Under the pieces are notes generated by a model that made no database searches, had not been told where the DNA came from, and saw only the letters and a list, made by a program, of their open reading frames with translations. Of a stretch of DNA of 64,000 bases, positions 46,053 through 54,811 are shown piece after piece. A program made the translations under genes and the position numbers. Source of the DNA: Terriglobus roseus DSM 18391 (GTDB taxonomy: Bacteria > Acidobacteriota > Terriglobia > Terriglobales > Acidobacteriaceae); contig NC_018014.1 of NCBI RefSeq assembly GCF_000265425.1, positions 3,720,001 through 3,784,000 of the forward strand, written 5' to 3'. Numbering within the stretch: position 1 is the first letter of the stretch; each line of letters opens with the position of its first letter.

Positions 46053-46261
46053 TGTAGTTTGAGGAATTATTCGTCGTAGATATTGAGGTCATACCTGTCG
46101 TAAGACTGCCGCGCCGGGCGGCTTATAGAAACCAGGCACCGCGTTCTAAACGCCTTTTTCAAGTACTTCATGTCCTGTCGTATGTGCGCAGACGATCTGT
46201 CCGTTCGGACTGACGACAAATAGCGGCACAAAAGCTACGACAAACAAATACTCACGCTACA
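46053..46261. mobile_element. A-type mini-element, copy 3
   Basis: 209 bases. The left end starts TGTAGTTTGAGGAATTATTC, with GTCGTAG and CTGTCGTAAG sub-repeats. The complement of the right end starts TGTAGCGTGAGTATTTG, with TTGTCGTAG and TTTGTCGTCAG. The two ends align over about 52 positions. It immediately follows cap4. No target duplication is visible and there is no gene inside. Confidence 0.7.
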
Positions 46262-46299
46262 CACATGCCCGTCGCAGAAACATCGCTCGGAACCGGCTT

Positions 46300-46349
46300 G
46301 TGTGCCAAATAGCGCCCTAAAGAGTTCGCCACTTAATTAGCAAACAACA
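46300..46349 (+). repeat. B-type transposon end next to A3
   Basis: It shows GTGTGCCAAATAGCGCC, then TTCGCCACTTAATTAG, and the tip ACAACA. It lies 38 bases from the right tip of A3, repeating the A-next-to-B pairing seen at 39355/39356. Confidence 0.5.
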
Positions 46350-46422
46350 GGTATGAGATCGCGTTTACTTGAGCTTCTCTTTCGCTCTGCTGCTGCGATA
46401 CGACGATGTTGCAGCTGCAAAA

Positions 46423-46444
46423 AGACGCCGACCTGTCGTCGGCG
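46423..46444 (-). terminator. Intrinsic terminator of the nitrilase operon
   Basis: On the minus strand a 7-bp stem (CGCCGAC / GTCGGCG, loop GACAG) is followed by TCTTTTTG. It stands about 20 bases after the small gene at 46463-46639. It could also stop leftover transcription from the CBASS side only weakly, since the T-run is on the minus strand. Confidence 0.8.
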
Positions 46445-46462
46445 CCCTTAGTCTGATAATTT

Positions 46463-46639
46463 CTAGCGACTTCTCGAAGTGCGGCCGCGTTGAGTAGTCG
46501 GAGTCTGACGTTTCAGCTGGTCTGCGAGCTCTCGCGCATTACTCTCGAGCCGGTCAGTAAGATTTTTAGGCTGGCTCCCTGCTGCCTGCTTGGAGAGGTG
46601 GTTTAAGATCACCGCGTCACGTATTGAGATCGTTGTCAT
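46463..46639 (-). CDS. Small basic protein coupled to the nitrilase-like gene
   Basis: 58 residues from ATG 46639, which overlaps the nitrilase stop by four bases. It reads TTISIRDAVILNHLSKQAAG and ends in a basic QRGRTSRSR tail. No family was recognised. Coupling and a dedicated terminator suggest it is a real second component, perhaps a regulatory or binding partner. Confidence 0.55.
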   Translation of the reverse strand: MTTISIRDAVILNHLSKQAAGSQPKNLTDRLESNARELADQLKRQTPTTQRGRTSRSR

Positions 46640-48321
46640 CTTTGTTTCCTCCTTTGGAACCATCCAAACCATCCATCAGATGAGCTATCCGGACGCTTTA
46701 TTGGATGAAAACCAGACAGAACGGGATATCCACCCGATTTTCCATCTCCGCGACCGTCTGCGGTCCATTCCTCATGGTACTCCGCTGTGACATTTAGCAC
46801 AATCGCCTCACTGCCGGAAGGACATGAAAGTTCTGTCGTTCCTGTTTTTGCATCCCTCCAGAGGGCAACGACGCCCGAGCGATCCTTTGATGGGTCGGAT
46901 GCCCGCGACAGCTTGGACATCCCCAGATTCGTGAATGTCAGAACCGAAGATCCCGGATCATCGGCAAACCCGCTTGCGTAACGCCCAGGCCACCGATTAC
47001 CGATCTGCGGTCCGTCGCACAGGAGGGCAATGATCAGATTGGGCCCCACCGCTCGGACGATATCCCCAACAGGATCTGGCCTTGCAAGGTCTTCACAGAT
47101 CAGTACGGACATGGTGAGCCAGGACTGGAGCGCAACGAAGGTAATCTGACGATCACCCAATTCGATGTTTTCCCACCAGTTTGCAAGGGGGTGGAGATTG
47201 GCTCCCAACCCGTATTGCACGATTTGAGGCTTATCAAGTTTCCAGCGATGATGCTTCTTCTGAACAATTCTGACATGGACGGGGTCGCCAGACTTGTCGA
47301 TGATGTCCGGATTCACGACTTCAAGCATCGCTTTGTTCTTGCCGGCCTTGACACCTGCCGCCTCTCCTACGCCAGCCACCACAAAAGTGTCTGGTGTTGC
47401 GAAGACACGAGCGATCTGGTCAAACTCTGCTTCGCTCATTGCGAGCTCAGGAAACACGATCCCCCCGATAGGGCCGACCTTTCGACGTGCCTCCGAGAGC
47501 AAAGACCTAACGTATTCGACGGTGGGACCGCGGCCAGGTTTGTATGTGAAGAGCCCGTACCCTCCTGGACCGACTTTTTCGTCTATCCTCTTCGTTTTTG
47601 TGGAGGCGAACTGAGATGGCTCCACAGCCATCGGCCACGGGATAAGCAACAAGTTGACACAATGAGTTGGCACAGACGGAGTCAAGTCGTACCAGTACGG
47701 CTGCATGTCTGATCCGGGACAATATCCCAAGTGATGGGACAGCGAGCGGATAGTTAAACCACTCTGGGGAGTGTGCATTTTGGGCAATACTCGAGCCCGA
47801 CTAGGGTGGATTTCCTTACAAAGCGAGCCGCCCTCTTGACCGGTCATGCTCTTGACGAAGGTCCTATCGGCCTCTGCTTTGAATATCGTTCCATCGCCAT
47901 CCTGGTGCCGGCGAGAGTTTATGCCAAGTCCGACTGAAGCCTCGTCCGCTAGAGCCAAGAGGTCCAGCAGTGCGCTTCTGCAGCGGCTTAATTCAGGCGT
48001 TCCAAGCCGATTCAGTTCCGCCTCCCGTTCCGAATAAATTTCTCCCCAAAGTCTGCCGATCTCGTTCGGAAGCGCTTCCCTTGTCTTTGCCTCGGTCCAA
48101 GCCTTCCCGAGACTCCTGAGCTTTTCTGCTCGGGCATCGCTGTCCTCTCCCAGCAGCATCTTTTCGTTATCTTCGAGAACACGTGAGTACGCGCCGGAGT
48201 TCTGCAAGATGGCTGCGCAGAGGCAAAACACATCCGGTGGCCAAAATGGCACCTGATTCTCCTTGGAGCTTCCGGGCAGCAGGTATTCCATTTTGCCGGC
48301 AATCGTTTCGGGATCAGCCAT
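46636..48321 (-). CDS. Nitrilase-superfamily (carbon-nitrogen hydrolase) protein with N-terminal domain
   Basis: 561 residues. The C-terminal ~300 residues carry the CN-hydrolase triad in order: Glu in GGIVFPELAMS (E292), Lys in VQKKHHRWKL (K355 or K356) and Cys in SVLICEDLAR (C409). The N-terminal ~220 residues are helical and unrecognised. Nitrilase-fold enzymes cleave or form C-N amide or nitrile bonds. Related domains are fused to reverse transcriptases in DRT type 1 defence systems, but no RT is present here. Its position between CBASS and an integrase suggests conflict-system cargo; this is inference. Confidence 0.75.
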   Translation of the reverse strand: MADPETIAGKMEYLLPGSSKENQVPFWPPDVFCLCAAILQNSGAYSRVLEDNEKMLLGEDSDARAEKLRSLGKAWTEAKTREALPNEIGRLWGEIYSEREAELNRLGTPELSRCRSALLDLLALADEASVGLGINSRRHQDGDGTIFKAEADRTFVKSMTGQEGGSLCKEIHPSRARVLPKMHTPQSGLTIRSLSHHLGYCPGSDMQPYWYDLTPSVPTHCVNLLLIPWPMAVEPSQFASTKTKRIDEKVGPGGYGLFTYKPGRGPTVEYVRSLLSEARRKVGPIGGIVFPELAMSEAEFDQIARVFATPDTFVVAGVGEAAGVKAGKNKAMLEVVNPDIIDKSGDPVHVRIVQKKHHRWKLDKPQIVQYGLGANLHPLANWWENIELGDRQITFVALQSWLTMSVLICEDLARPDPVGDIVRAVGPNLIIALLCDGPQIGNRWPGRYASGFADDPGSSVLTFTNLGMSKLSRASDPSKDRSGVVALWRDAKTGTTELSCPSGSEAIVLNVTAEYHEEWTADGRGDGKSGGYPVLSGFHPIKRPDSSSDGWFGWFQRRKQR

Positions 48322-48396
48322 TGAGCTAGATTAAAGGTTCTACTTGTTTATCTGCGGAATGCATCGCGCCTTGCTGCAGTTTCTCTATAAGCCTTG

Positions 48397-49335
48397 TCAC
48401 AATCCGATCGCATCGTTCACCGCGACGGCAATGTCCTGCTCGGACCCTAGGTAGCGTTCCGTCGTCTGGATCGACGAGTGCCCAAGCAGGAACTTGATCT
48501 GCTCCAGGTCCCCACCCGCCTTGCGGCAAAGCTTGGCACATGTCCTCCGCAGATCATGAGCACCGAAGCGCTCGATCCCAATCTCCTTAGCGGCTTCCGT
48601 GACAACGGACCAGATGGCCCAGTCGCTCAGACTCTCCCCGACTTTGCCGCCCTTCGAAACAGAGCGTAGCAAGGGCCCCTTCTCCACAGAGCCGGCCGCC
48701 TGCCAAGCATCGATCCCCTTCGTCACCCAAACCGGTATCGCCACCGTGCGCACCCGCCCGCCCTTGCCGACCAGATCGATGATCACCCAGCGGTTCTCCC
48801 GCATCTGGATATCCTCGACGGTGAGCGAGGCCAGTTCCCTTCTCCGCAGGGCGCAACCGACCAGCAGCGCCAGGACTGCGTAATCCCGCTTCCCCTTCAC
48901 CGTGGAGCGATCGGGCACCGCCAGCAGTTCCCTCGCCTGCTCTTTGGTCAGCCAGTTCCCCAGCCGGGTTCCCTTCTCCTTCACGTTCGGGATGTCGGTG
49001 AGGTTGGCGGCGTCCTCGTGAGAGAGCATGCCGTTTTTCCGAGCTTCGGCGACCAGCTTCCGGACCGCGGCCAGACGGACATTGACTGTTGAAGGTGCTA
49101 GGTCTTCCATCGAGGTCCGGTACTCCAGGAGGAGCGCACGGGTGAGGGGTCGGCTGGGAGCGAAGGCGAAGAGGAGGTCCAGCGCCTTGGCGTAGTTGCG
49201 CCGGGAGTGAGGCGAGGTGACGGCATCGAGCACCATCTGCCGCAGCTGGAGCTGGGCCGGCGACAGGCCTGGCGCCGGTGAAGCAGTTTCCGGCTCTTCG
49301 GGCGCCCAAAGCGCGATTTCGGTCGATTCGGTCAC
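48397..49335 (-). CDS. Tyrosine recombinase/integrase (complete)
   Basis: 312 residues. The N-terminal SAM-like core-binding domain (SPHSRRNYAKALDLLFAF) precedes the catalytic domain with all residues: Arg in GCALRRRELASL, HxxR in AHDLRRTC, and His and Tyr in LLGHSSIQTTERYLG. It integrates or excises DNA or resolves dimers. Two C-terminal fragments of almost the same gene lie at 34933-35148 and 37357-37447, showing that this integrase type was repeatedly copied on the molecule. Divergent from the gene at 49459. Confidence 0.92.
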   Translation of the reverse strand: MTESTEIALWAPEEPETASPAPGLSPAQLQLRQMVLDAVTSPHSRRNYAKALDLLFAFAPSRPLTRALLLEYRTSMEDLAPSTVNVRLAAVRKLVAEARKNGMLSHEDAANLTDIPNVKEKGTRLGNWLTKEQARELLAVPDRSTVKGKRDYAVLALLVGCALRRRELASLTVEDIQMRENRWVIIDLVGKGGRVRTVAIPVWVTKGIDAWQAAGSVEKGPLLRSVSKGGKVGESLSDWAIWSVVTEAAKEIGIERFGAHDLRRTCAKLCRKAGGDLEQIKFLLGHSSIQTTERYLGSEQDIAVAVNDAIGL

Positions 49336-49458
49336 TTTCCGAGTTTACCTCCGACAATCTGCATTGTCGTGGGTAATCTTGCGGCTTTCCGAGCCCGATA
49401 GATGGCAGGTGTGCCAGTAATCCCGGTATGCTGAAAACACTGTTTAGGAGGCTTTTCG

Positions 49459-50007
49459 ATGGCCAGGCCCGTGAAATGGTCCCGTGACCTCTACCCCATC
49501 CGCGAGCGTGCCGCCCACTCCCGCACCGAGACCTGGGCCCGGAAGGACATCGAGCGGCTCTTCGATATCCGCCGTGCCTCCGCCCAGAGCCTCATGAAGG
49601 CGATCGGCGAGGTGCAGGCCGTCGGTGGCGCCCACTTCGTGGACCGCACTTCCCTGCTCGCCTTCCTGGACGAAATGATCGCTGCGGATTTGGTGGAGAA
49701 TGCCCTTCGGCACCGTCTACTAGAAGCCGAGGCTCCGCCGGCGCCGAAGCCGTTGCGTGTCGCCCTGCCTGCGGGCCTGCGCAACGTCATGCTGCGGGAT
49801 TTGCCAGAAAACATCAAGCTCACTACGGGCCGGCTCGAGATTTCCGCACCGGATACCATCGGCATGCTTGAGAATCTTGCCCTGCTCGCCCAGGCATTGC
49901 AAAACGATCTTTTGAGCATTGAAATGGTTCTGGACCGTCCCGTCGCATCGAGGACGACAGACCCTGATCTTGGAGCTTTCCTGGAGCGCTTGAGGTTAGT
50001 GGATTAG
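49459..50007 (+). CDS. Conserved-looking protein with possible HTH, divergent from the integrase
   Basis: 182 residues with a strong TTAGGAGG site. Residues 25-75 (ARKDIERLFDIRRASAQSLMKAIG) could form a winged or classic HTH. The C-terminal half is helical (LPENIKLTTGRLEIS, LENLALLAQALQNDLL). No named family was recognised. The divergent arrangement with the integrase and the HTH-like part suggest a DNA-binding accessory of plasmid maintenance or recombination. Confidence 0.55.
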   Translation: MARPVKWSRDLYPIRERAAHSRTETWARKDIERLFDIRRASAQSLMKAIGEVQAVGGAHFVDRTSLLAFLDEMIAADLVENALRHRLLEAEAPPAPKPLRVALPAGLRNVMLRDLPENIKLTTGRLEISAPDTIGMLENLALLAQALQNDLLSIEMVLDRPVASRTTDPDLGAFLERLRLVD

Positions 50008-50071
50008 GACACGTCGCCATCTATCTAGCTAAACCCCAGTATGTCGGGACGGTCTTGAGCACGATCGACGC

Positions 50072-50434
50072 TTACCGCTCCATCTCATCTAGCAGCTGTG
50101 AAAGCGCATCATGGTATGTGAGTTGATACCTATCTGCGTATGCGACGAACCGGTCATATTGCTTCACCGTCAAGCGGATAGCTAGGTGGCGAGTCGGTTC
50201 CGGGGAGCCTATGCGCCGACGGCGAATGTTGGTCGGCGAGAGACTGGGTGACGAGGCTGATATAGCTGGCTCGCGGCTTACGAAACCATGCTGGGCAGCT
50301 GCAGCGTCCATTGCCTGCACGTCAATCCTATGTCGCGGCGCGGCAGCTGGGAACGAGGCGATGCGCGCGGTAAAGGCCGCTTCATTTGTTATCTCAGGCT
50401 CTTCATCTTCGGGTTCTAGGCCAAATTTACTCAC
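50072..50434 (-). CDS. ParB/CopG-like partition partner of ParA
   Basis: 120 residues. A disordered N-terminal 80 residues ends in a small domain ([39 protein letters not shown]) of ribbon-helix-helix type. Coupled to parA by a four-base overlap and placed after it, as in type Ib partition cassettes, whose ParB is a small RHH protein that binds the centromere. The sequence is divergent, so the role rests mainly on context. Confidence 0.65.
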   Translation of the reverse strand: MSKFGLEPEDEEPEITNEAAFTARIASFPAAAPRHRIDVQAMDAAAAQHGFVSREPAISASSPSLSPTNIRRRRIGSPEPTRHLAIRLTVKQYDRFVAYADRYQLTYHDALSQLLDEMER

Positions 50435-51129
50435 TCTGTTTCCTCTTTCTGCAGCCGTGCGAGCGTCTCAATTAGCTCTTCAACTACGAGGTGAACATTT
50501 TCGTAGGCTGCTTCTAGATTCCCCACGCGGTGGCTGTGTAGCTCGGGGAGGCTTAGGCGCTCTACAAAGATGGCCTTGAAGGCTAACCTCTCGGCGAGGC
50601 TGTTTTTGAACCTTGGAATACCGGCGGCGCTAATTTCCTTTTCAAGCTGCTGCTGCACTGATGAGACCGGCGCGCCCGGCGCCGGAGTGCGGGTCATGAG
50701 CACCTTGAAGGGTATACGTCGCTCGGGATTAGATCTCTGCGCCACTCGTTCTTCATCCCTGACGGCGCGAATTGCCTTACTCGCCTGTCGAACATCGACT
50801 GCACTTGCTTGCACCGGGATTATCACAAAGTCCGCTAGCGCGATTGAACGTGATACCAGCACACTTGCCGTGCCTTCAAGGTCGATGAAAATGAACTGTT
50901 GCTTCTGGGCATCCAATATCTCCATCAGATTGGACTCTCGAACACCCCCGACGACAACGAGCTTAGTAGTCGATGTCCCCTGCGTCTTCCAGTCGTGGAT
51001 GGGCTGATTGGGATCAGCGTCTAAGATGCAGACACTCGCCCCTTTCTGCGCAAGATAAGAGGCTAAGAGAAGTGTTGTGGTGCTTTTACCCGCTCCACCT
51101 TTGGGGTTCGATACTGCTATTACGGGCAT
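50431..51129 (-). CDS. parA: ParA-family partition ATPase
   Basis: 232 residues. The deviant Walker [18 protein letters not shown] starts at residue 10, [14 protein letters not shown] is the A' motif, and [13 protein letters not shown] is Walker B. Short length without an N-terminal HTH marks a type Ib ParA. It segregates plasmid copies by a ParA gradient on the nucleoid. About 300 bases of TATCGC-repeat DNA lie upstream, probably the centromere and promoter. Confidence 0.9.
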   Translation of the reverse strand: MPVIAVSNPKGGAGKSTTTLLLASYLAQKGASVCILDADPNQPIHDWKTQGTSTTKLVVVGGVRESNLMEILDAQKQQFIFIDLEGTASVLVSRSIALADFVIIPVQASAVDVRQASKAIRAVRDEERVAQRSNPERRIPFKVLMTRTPAPGAPVSSVQQQLEKEISAAGIPRFKNSLAERLAFKAIFVERLSLPELHSHRVGNLEAAYENVHLVVEELIETLARLQKEETE

Positions 51130-51435
51130 GAAGTCCTTTGCAAATTCTGCGATATCTCTGCGTTATTGCGGCATTAAAGCATCGCTATCGCTACGATATC
51201 GCAAGATTTATTGCGAGCGGTAGGGTCCACTATCAAGCTTGTTTACTGCAACGATACACCTGCGTTATTGCAGCGATACACTTTGCAGTATAGCATTGAT
51301 ATCGTTTATCGCTACGATATCGCAAATAATATTGCTTGCCGCTCTCAATATCGCATGCTGTATCGCTTATCGCAATTATTAATGAAATATGGCGTCGGGC
51401 CGATCTGACGACTCCTTTTCGCCGGGTAGGTCGCT
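51130..51435. repeat. TATCGC-rich repeat region, candidate centromere/operator
   Basis: An exact 19-base repeat (TATCGCTACGATATCGCAA) stands at 51186-51204 and 51307-51325, and many additional TATCGC, ATATCGC and GCGATA units fill the AT-rich gap between parA and repA. Type Ib partition sites are arrays of short repeats upstream of parA. No gene lies here. Confidence 0.6.
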
Positions 51436-52971
51436 CTAATCGCCGAAGAGCACCCCTTGGCCATTGTCGCGGAGCCACTCGTCGAATGTCGGGAGTTGAA
51501 GCTCATCGGCGATTTCCTTCTGGAGCAGTCGTAGCAGATCTCGCCTACATTGTTCTGCCGTCAATCTGTCCAGCACTATCCCTATGCGTCGATCCTTTGA
51601 CACCTCGACACGGATTTGCCTCAACTTCTTATCGAGATCAATTTGGCCGTAAGCCCTTTCAATAACTTCATCCGCTTGTGTACGTCGCCAGCTCTCATAA
51701 CGTTCTCTCAGAGTCAGCTCTTGAATTTCCCTACCAATCTGCTCTTCGTGCGAAGCTAACTGTTCCGTCAAAAGGGAACGCCTCTCGTCTCGCTTGCGTG
51801 TAGTTTCAAATGTGAGGGGAACTCCCTTGCCGCCATCTATGAAGGCGATGATGAAGCCAGCTGGGTTTTTGATGCGTCGTCCACCATCACGAGCAATCTC
51901 GCTGTCCAAGTACTCCAATTGGTCTTTCACGACATCAGGATCGTGCGCCCGACAGATTGCCGCAGCTTTGTCTTCCGCAACGCCCCTGGACACTAACGCG
52001 TCGCTTAGCTCAGACTGAGCCCCTACGAGCTCAGTATGGTTCGCTGTTGATACGAGCTGCCGCCTCTGTGCCGTCGCAATGACGTCGAGTATGGCGCGTC
52101 CAGGCGACAACACCAACTTGAAGCCCTTCTTTGATGACATTGAGCGGATATCCCATTTTTGTAAGTAGCCAATGCCTACAAGGTCATCCAGAGACAATCC
52201 CATAGTCTCCCGGATTTTAGACACATGCTGATAACAGCGGACATTGAGCAACGCACAGAGCTCACCGTAGTCCTTCTCTACCTCTTTTCCGCGACTGGCA
52301 TAGAACCAGACGTAGAGGTACACAAAGATTCCCTTTGCTGTGGGACGTACAAGTTTCCGGTATTGAGTGAAGTCCTCCGGGACGACGTAGGACTGGTTCA
52401 AGTTTTCTAGAAGCCAATCCTCCAATTCGACTGCAAATTGCACGGTCTGGTTTCCGCCATCGTTGTCACTTTCGCCAGTGCGCGTGAAGCTCCGAAAGAC
52501 GTGCACTGTCTTGTTCATGAACTTACGACGCGACGACGAGTAAATGATCTGCTCTGACGTGATCGTTGTATCGGCCATGCGCATGCCCCACTGATTCAGG
52601 TCCTCATAGTTGGCACCTGAGTCACTTAGACCCAAGGCTTTGAGCATGCTGTAGCCAGAAAACCGGATGGGGTTTGTGATCTCGCCTTCCATCATCTTGC
52701 GTTCCATAGCGATCTTCATAAACGCCATGTATTTGTCTCGGTCGGAAGTTGATGGCAAACCAAGAGTGGAGCGAAATTCGGCAGACACTCGAATTCGCTT
52801 CCCGTCGCGATTCACCCACTGCTCAATCCGCCGGGAGAGATCGGGATCGTTGCTTCTTCTATCATGAGCGCTGAAGAACCCGATCTGAAGAAGGTTTTTT
52901 TCGAACCTGATCAGATCGATTGCATCAGGCAATGCAATCGTCTTTTGATTAGCCTCGGGTCGTTTTGCCAT
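51436..52971 (-). CDS. repA: Plasmid replication initiator protein (RepA, RPA family)
   Basis: 511 residues. The N-terminal ~290 residues fit the replication initiator protein A fold (PF10134-like): FEKNLLQIGFFSAHDRR, SRRIEQWVNRDGKRIRVSAEF, GLPSTSDRDKYMAFMKIAME and FRSFTRTGESDNDGG. The C-terminus is long and charged. It binds iterons and opens the origin. Thirteen iterons lie just upstream (53098-53577), and parA is downstream, which makes a complete replicon. Confidence 0.88.
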   Translation of the reverse strand: MAKRPEANQKTIALPDAIDLIRFEKNLLQIGFFSAHDRRSNDPDLSRRIEQWVNRDGKRIRVSAEFRSTLGLPSTSDRDKYMAFMKIAMERKMMEGEITNPIRFSGYSMLKALGLSDSGANYEDLNQWGMRMADTTITSEQIIYSSSRRKFMNKTVHVFRSFTRTGESDNDGGNQTVQFAVELEDWLLENLNQSYVVPEDFTQYRKLVRPTAKGIFVYLYVWFYASRGKEVEKDYGELCALLNVRCYQHVSKIRETMGLSLDDLVGIGYLQKWDIRSMSSKKGFKLVLSPGRAILDVIATAQRRQLVSTANHTELVGAQSELSDALVSRGVAEDKAAAICRAHDPDVVKDQLEYLDSEIARDGGRRIKNPAGFIIAFIDGGKGVPLTFETTRKRDERRSLLTEQLASHEEQIGREIQELTLRERYESWRRTQADEVIERAYGQIDLDKKLRQIRVEVSKDRRIGIVLDRLTAEQCRRDLLRLLQKEIADELQLPTFDEWLRDNGQGVLFGD

Positions 52972-53097
52972 CTTTAATCTCGCTGTGAACTTCTTCTAAT
53001 GACTGTGATTCTGCTATAGAAAAGCAATACTGTGAAGCAGTCTAGAACCTTTAGCGTTCCGGAAGTCGTTACAAGCAAGGGACTTGACGGGAAGAAA

Positions 53098-53577
53098 TTT
53101 CCAGCCGGGTCCGGGAAGATTACCAGCCGAGTCCGGGAGGCCTTCCAACAGGGTTCGGACCACAGTTCCAGCGGGGTTCGGAACGTTTTCCAGCCAAGTA
53201 CGGCAATATTTCCAGCCGGGTCCGGGGCCTCATTTCCAGCCAGGTCCGGGAACAAAAGGGGCTCTCGCTCCGATTAGCGCGCTCATTTCCAGCCAGGTGC
53301 GGGACTCGTGGGTCATATGTTGGGATAAGGAGCTCGTTATTTCCAGCCCGGTTCGGCAATTCGCCTCGGAAGGGCGCCTCAGACTCAAGCTTTTCCAGCC
53401 GGGTTCGGGTGTTGAGCTTTGATTGCGTGTTGGATACGACTTAACGAGTTCATTCTAGGCGCTGGAGCGTCGTCAAGGCGATCGTTCCACCCGGGTTCGG
53501 TACCTACACTGATGGTTTTACCTAGCGCTACAGGGTTTTTCCACTCAGGTCCGGGAGATTTCCACCCAGGTTCGGGC
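53098..53577 (+). repeat. Iteron array, plasmid replication origin (oriV)
   Basis: Thirteen copies of a 16-18-base unit with consensus TTTCCAGCC(G/A)GGT(C/T)CGG begin near 53098, 53121, 53143, 53166, 53188, 53209, 53233, 53286, 53340, 53391, 53484, 53538 and 53559. The first seven are spaced 21-24 bases apart, two helical turns. All have the same orientation and lie upstream of repA, as in iteron-controlled origins. Confidence 0.9.
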
Positions 53578-53655
53578 TCTGAACGGATTCCGCTCATTGA
53601 CCGCGGATGGCGAGGGATAGCTCGCAAGCTAGCCGCACAGGCCTGGATCTTGCCC

Positions 53656-53919
53656 TTACGCACTGGAGTTCTTCGACCGACGATTGCTGCGGCAGGAGTC
53701 ACAATAAATTTCAGCATTCCATGCAGAGCGGCGGCGAGTTGGCAGCAAGGTTGTGTCGGGAAATCGACCGCGCAGAAACTGGCCGTGGCCCGGCAGTGGG
53801 CCAGCACAGATCATGCATCCAGCGGCCGTTGTAGCCGCCTCCCGCCAACAAGCTAGCTGAGTAAGACCAAACCTTTCTGCTTCGACAGTTCTGCGATGGG
53901 CAGACCCCGGCGCATGCAC
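53656..53919 (-). CDS. Possible small zinc-ribbon protein
   Basis: An 87-residue frame with two CxxC pairs 34 residues apart (GCMICAG and YCDSCRS), as in zinc ribbons. It overlaps the next small gene by 67 bases, so the true start must be internal, and no good start was found. It could also be a chance frame. Confidence 0.3.
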   Translation of the reverse strand: MHAPGSAHRRTVEAERFGLTQLACWREAATTAAGCMICAGPLPGHGQFLRGRFPDTTLLPTRRRSAWNAEIYCDSCRSNRRSKNSSA

Positions 53920-54089
53920 TCGCTCTCCGCAGCATCTGCGAACCGGCTCCAGCCCTTCTCCCAGGCGTCCTGCCTAGAGGCGAGTTCTCTTGCGGTAGCG
54001 AGCCAGTAGATCACAAGAACATCGCTGTCCTCGGTGAAGAGTTCGACATGTTCAGATTTGTCCGCTTCCCGCCACGATCTCAGATCCAT
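53853..54089 (-). CDS. Small uncharacterised protein
   Basis: 78 residues: an acidic/aromatic start (DLRSWREADKSEHVELFTED) followed by helices (WEKGWSRFADAAESECMRR) and a short tail. Similar short frames of this type are common on plasmids, but no function is assigned. Confidence 0.4.
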   Translation of the reverse strand: MDLRSWREADKSEHVELFTEDSDVLVIYWLATARELASRQDAWEKGWSRFADAAESECMRRGLPIAELSKQKGLVLLS

Positions 54090-54339
54090 GTGGCTGAGGC
54101 TAGCAGCGCAACGTTGTTCTCCTCATAGCACTTTAGGGTGTCAGGAATGCCACGAAGGCCTTGCAGGGGACCGCCGGCATTTGGATGTAGCGAACTCAAG
54201 CGGCTCCGTCCAACTTGGATTCGAACCAGTTGAAACTCTACCTTTTTGCTGGCAGCCTATTGGCATCCTGCGCCAATGAAGCCCATCAACAAACATCTGA
54301 GGCGCGCTTGCTCCAGCCTTAAAGGCAGGAGATGAAATC

Positions 54340-54525
54340 ATGACAGGTCACACTCGCAATGCCTATCGCAAAACAATTTCGCTCTTCGGTCTGCTTGCAA
54401 TCTCTCAGCTTCAGGGCTGCCTGATGGCAGGTCATGCACCCTCGGTGGGGACATGCGTCTGCCCTACGCTGGGGTCCTTGCCGTTGTGCTTGTGGCCATC
54501 CTTTGGAGTGTCGTCCGCTTCATGA
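54340..54525 (+). CDS. Possible small lipoprotein
   Basis: 61 residues. A basic start and hydrophobic run end at LQGC, a lipobox-like site, with little after it. In another frame the last 75 bases encode MRLPYAGVLAVVLVAILWSV, a clean membrane helix, so a frameshift or overlapping pair is possible. No ribosome site of note. Confidence 0.35.
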   Translation: MTGHTRNAYRKTISLFGLLAISQLQGCLMAGHAPSVGTCVCPTLGSLPLCLWPSFGVSSAS

Positions 54526-54564
54526 AGTGACCCAAACCGAACTTCTTCGGAGGTCCGCCGCAGC

Positions 54565-54723
54565 ATGCATTTGAATTTCGCTTTCGTGCAATTGTCGAAC
54601 GCAATGCGTGGTCCTGCAACGCAACTTCGCATCGTCACGCGCGACAAGCCTGATGGATTGCCACTGCACTTGGAACGCTATGAGCGCGCCCCAAAGACCC
54701 ACAGAACGGTCGGCGAACAGTAA
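54565..54723 (+). CDS. Very short frame with ordinary codon use, uncertain
   Basis: 52 codons from ATG 54565 ending TAA (MHLNFAFVQLSNAMRG...), polar and basic at the end. Placed before the candidate oriT. Reported with little support because the competing minus-strand frames look less protein-like. Confidence 0.2.
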   Translation: MHLNFAFVQLSNAMRGPATQLRIVTRDKPDGLPLHLERYERAPKTHRTVGEQ

Positions 54724-54811
54724 CCCCAACCCTAAGAGACGGTTTACAAGCATCTACGCTGCTTTGCAGCGGGAGAAGAGATGACACATCACCCCCAAAT
54801 GGGATCTGTGG

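Noticed and set aside
53098..53577. Repeat array considered as CRISPR
   Set aside because: Units are only 16-18 bases with gaps of 4-7 bases in the first seven copies, gaps vary widely later, units diverge, there are no cas genes, and repA lies beside it; iterons explain it better.
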